A DNA stretch of 8,715 nucleotides from NCBI GenBank assembly GCA_002721375.1, contig PBKH01000008.1:1-8715 (forward strand). Direction: 5' to 3'. Shown here piece after piece: positions 7,332 to 8,715 of this stretch. Below the pieces are notes generated by a model. The model did not search any database, was not told the origin of the DNA, and saw nothing but the letters and a program-made list of their open reading frames with translations. The DNA is from Verrucomicrobiales bacterium. Its GTDB lineage: Bacteria; Verrucomicrobiota; Verrucomicrobiia; Limisphaerales; UBA1096. Made by a program: the position numbers and the translations under genes. How positions within the stretch are numbered: the stretch's first letter is position 1; each line of letters starts with the position of its first letter.

Positions 7332-8715
7332 ATGTTAAAGCTAAAAGGTAGACGGGTTATACTAGTGGGGCTCGGTTCGCGAGGTCGTGCAGCTTGCCGG
7401 TTGCTTTGCGCCAGTGGCGCCTCTGTGGTTGCTGTAGAGTGCGAGGATACGCCGTTGCTCCAACGGGAAGCTCAAAGACTTATCAAGCTAGGTGCGGAAG
7501 TACACCTTGGAATGGGAAAGCCTTTGGCTAAAATGCTTAACGGTGTCGAATTGGCCGTGATTAGTGTACGTGGCATCCGCGAGACGGATTGGATGCTTGT
7601 CCTGCGCCAAGCTAACCTGCCAGTGATCAGTGAACTGGAGCTTGGCTATCAGCAGTTGCGTTGTCTTAACATTGCTGTGACAGGCACAAACGGTAAAACT
7701 CCGGCGGCTCGATTGATTGAACAGATACTCGTCGGTGCGCAGCGTAAGATTTGTCTTGCAGGAAAGGTAGAAAGCCCTGTTTGCGATATCGTGGATCGTT
7801 CGAAGGAACTGGATTATTTGATTCTTGCTGTAAACGCGTTTCAGCTAGAGATGACCAAGTTCTTCAACACCACTGTAGCAGTGGTTACAAATATCTCGCC
7901 GGACCACATGGACCACTACGGCAGTATGGCGGAGTATGTGAAGGCCAAGGCGCATATCTTCGCTAATCAGCAACCTTTCGATTGGGCTATTGTCCAGAGC
8001 GAGGCACTGGCACAGATTCGTTCTTTCGGCATCAAGATTCCTTCCAAGATTATTACTTTCAGTGCGGTCAACCGCAGGGCGGATATTTCGCTCGACAGAG
8101 GTTTAATTATGAGCCGGGTGCCGGGGTGGGAGGGGCCGCTTATGGACTTTAGCGATTGTCAATTAAAAGGGGCTCATAATGCGGAGATTCTCATGGCGGC
8201 TTTAGCGGTTGGCCGAGTGTTTCGTATTCCCTTAGATCAAACCAAGAAAGTTCTGCGGAATCATCCTGTACTGCCGCACCGTTGCGAGGTTATAGCTAAT
8301 TTCAACGGTGTGAGTTATATTAACGATTCCCGATCAACTAACCTTGATGCCTTAGAAAAATCGTTAGCTTCAATCAAGCCGGGCCCGGGCGGTACCCCTA
8401 ATATATGGCTGTTGGCGGGTGGCCGCGATAAAGCTTCTGCTTACCATGACATTGGACCGTTATTATCGGAACGGGTAAAGGGCGCATTCCTCATGGGCGA
8501 TACCCGTGAAAATCTACGAGCTGCGTGGAGTCTTTTCACTCCATGTCGGTTGGTGGATACGCTTGAGGAAGGAGTCAACCAAAGCACGGATATGGCTGAA
8601 GAGGGCGACATCATTTTGCTCTCGCCAGCGAGTGAAGATTCTTGTAGCTTTAACGGCTATCAACATCGTGGCGAGATGTTTCGACGCTTTGTCGAACGCT
8701 TGGCCGGGTCTTCAA
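7332..8715 (+). CDS. murD: MurD-like Mur ligase, divergent active site, 3' end beyond window
   Basis: MurD normally adds D-Glu to UDP-MurNAc-L-Ala. The frame is open from the ATG at 7332 to the right edge (461 codons, no stop yet), close to the usual MurD length of about 450-470. TTAGGA (7322-7327) lies 4 nt before the start, 11 bp after mraY. The MurD layout is clear: GLGSRG near the N-terminus (13-18), SELELG (100-105), P-loop GTNGK (118-122), AFQLE (169-173), DHMDHY (191-196), AKAHIF (205-210, Lys206 at the carbamylated position), AHN (281-283), PHRCE (315-319), GGRDK (363-367) and HRGEMF (445-450). Many usually invariant residues differ: SPGI is SVRGI (78-82), GKTTT is GKTPA, GNIG is GKVE (144-147), the Mg-binding Glu of ExSSFQLE is A166, the Asn after HNxx is I286, DSKATN is DSRSTN (332-337), and SPACASFD is SPASEDSC. 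It may be a divergent enzyme, a repurposed paralogue or an early-decaying gene. Family assignment is firm; activity is doubtful. Confidence 0.85.
   Translation, partial: MLKLKGRRVILVGLGSRGRAACRLLCASGASVVAVECEDTPLLQREAQRLIKLGAEVHLGMGKPLAKMLNGVELAVISVRGIRETDWMLVLRQANLPVISELELGYQQLRCLNIAVTGTNGKTPAARLIEQILVGAQRKICLAGKVESPVCDIVDRSKELDYLILAVNAFQLEMTKFFNTTVAVVTNISPDHMDHYGSMAEYVKAKAHIFANQQPFDWAIVQSEALAQIRSFGIKIPSKIITFSAVNRRADISLDRGLIMSRVPGWEGPLMDFSDCQLKGAHNAEILMAALAVGRVFRIPLDQTKKVLRNHPVLPHRCEVIANFNGVSYINDSRSTNLDALEKSLASIKPGPGGTPNIWLLAGGRDKASAYHDIGPLLSERVKGAFLMGDTRENLRAAWSLFTPCRLVDTLEEGVNQSTDMAEEGDIILLSPASEDSCSFNGYQHRGEMFRRFVERLAGSS

Noticed and set aside
7751..7966. 71-aa + strand frame inside murD
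   Set aside because: It is out of frame with the murD reading, which is continuous and shows Mur-ligase motifs across the same bases.
7332..8715. Frameshift or sequencing error as the cause of the odd MurD motifs
   Set aside because: Altered residues are scattered and each is flanked by in-frame family motifs at the correct spacing, which a frameshift cannot produce.

Overview
The window holds the 5' part of a dcw (division and cell wall) cluster, with every gene on the + strand and packed as one operon: mraZ, an unrecognised gene, rsmH (mraW), a small FtsL-like membrane protein, ftsI (PBP), murF, mraY, and murD running off the right edge. Gene order, moderate G+C (by eye slightly above 50%) and the style of the MraZ and PBP sequences suggest a bacterium of the Verrucomicrobia/PVC type. 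This is pattern recognition without a database search, so the phylum is an inference of moderate strength.

Layout. Bases 1-294 carry no convincing gene. They hold an A/T-rich tract, a sigma70-like promoter (TTGACG, 17 bp, TAGAAA) and an array of G-rich repeats with an exact 10-bp period, which looks like the MraZ autoregulatory operator. From mraZ to the right edge the longest gap between genes is 30 bp. Three junctions are 4-bp ATGA or GTGA overlaps, implying translational coupling.

How the genes work together. MraZ represses the operon. RsmH methylates 16S rRNA. The FtsL-like protein and FtsI belong to the septal peptidoglycan machinery. MurD and MurF build the UDP-MurNAc-pentapeptide in the cytoplasm, and MraY transfers it to the lipid carrier as lipid I.

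Points of interest: (1) an uncharacterised 247-aa protein, coupled on both sides, lies between mraZ and rsmH; (2) murE is absent from its usual place, with ftsI and murF overlapping directly; (3) the MurD homologue is near full length but has replacements at many normally invariant ligand- and metal-binding positions; (4) MurF appears to have Glu where the carbamylated Lys is expected; (5) the MraZ-type operator overlaps the promoter.
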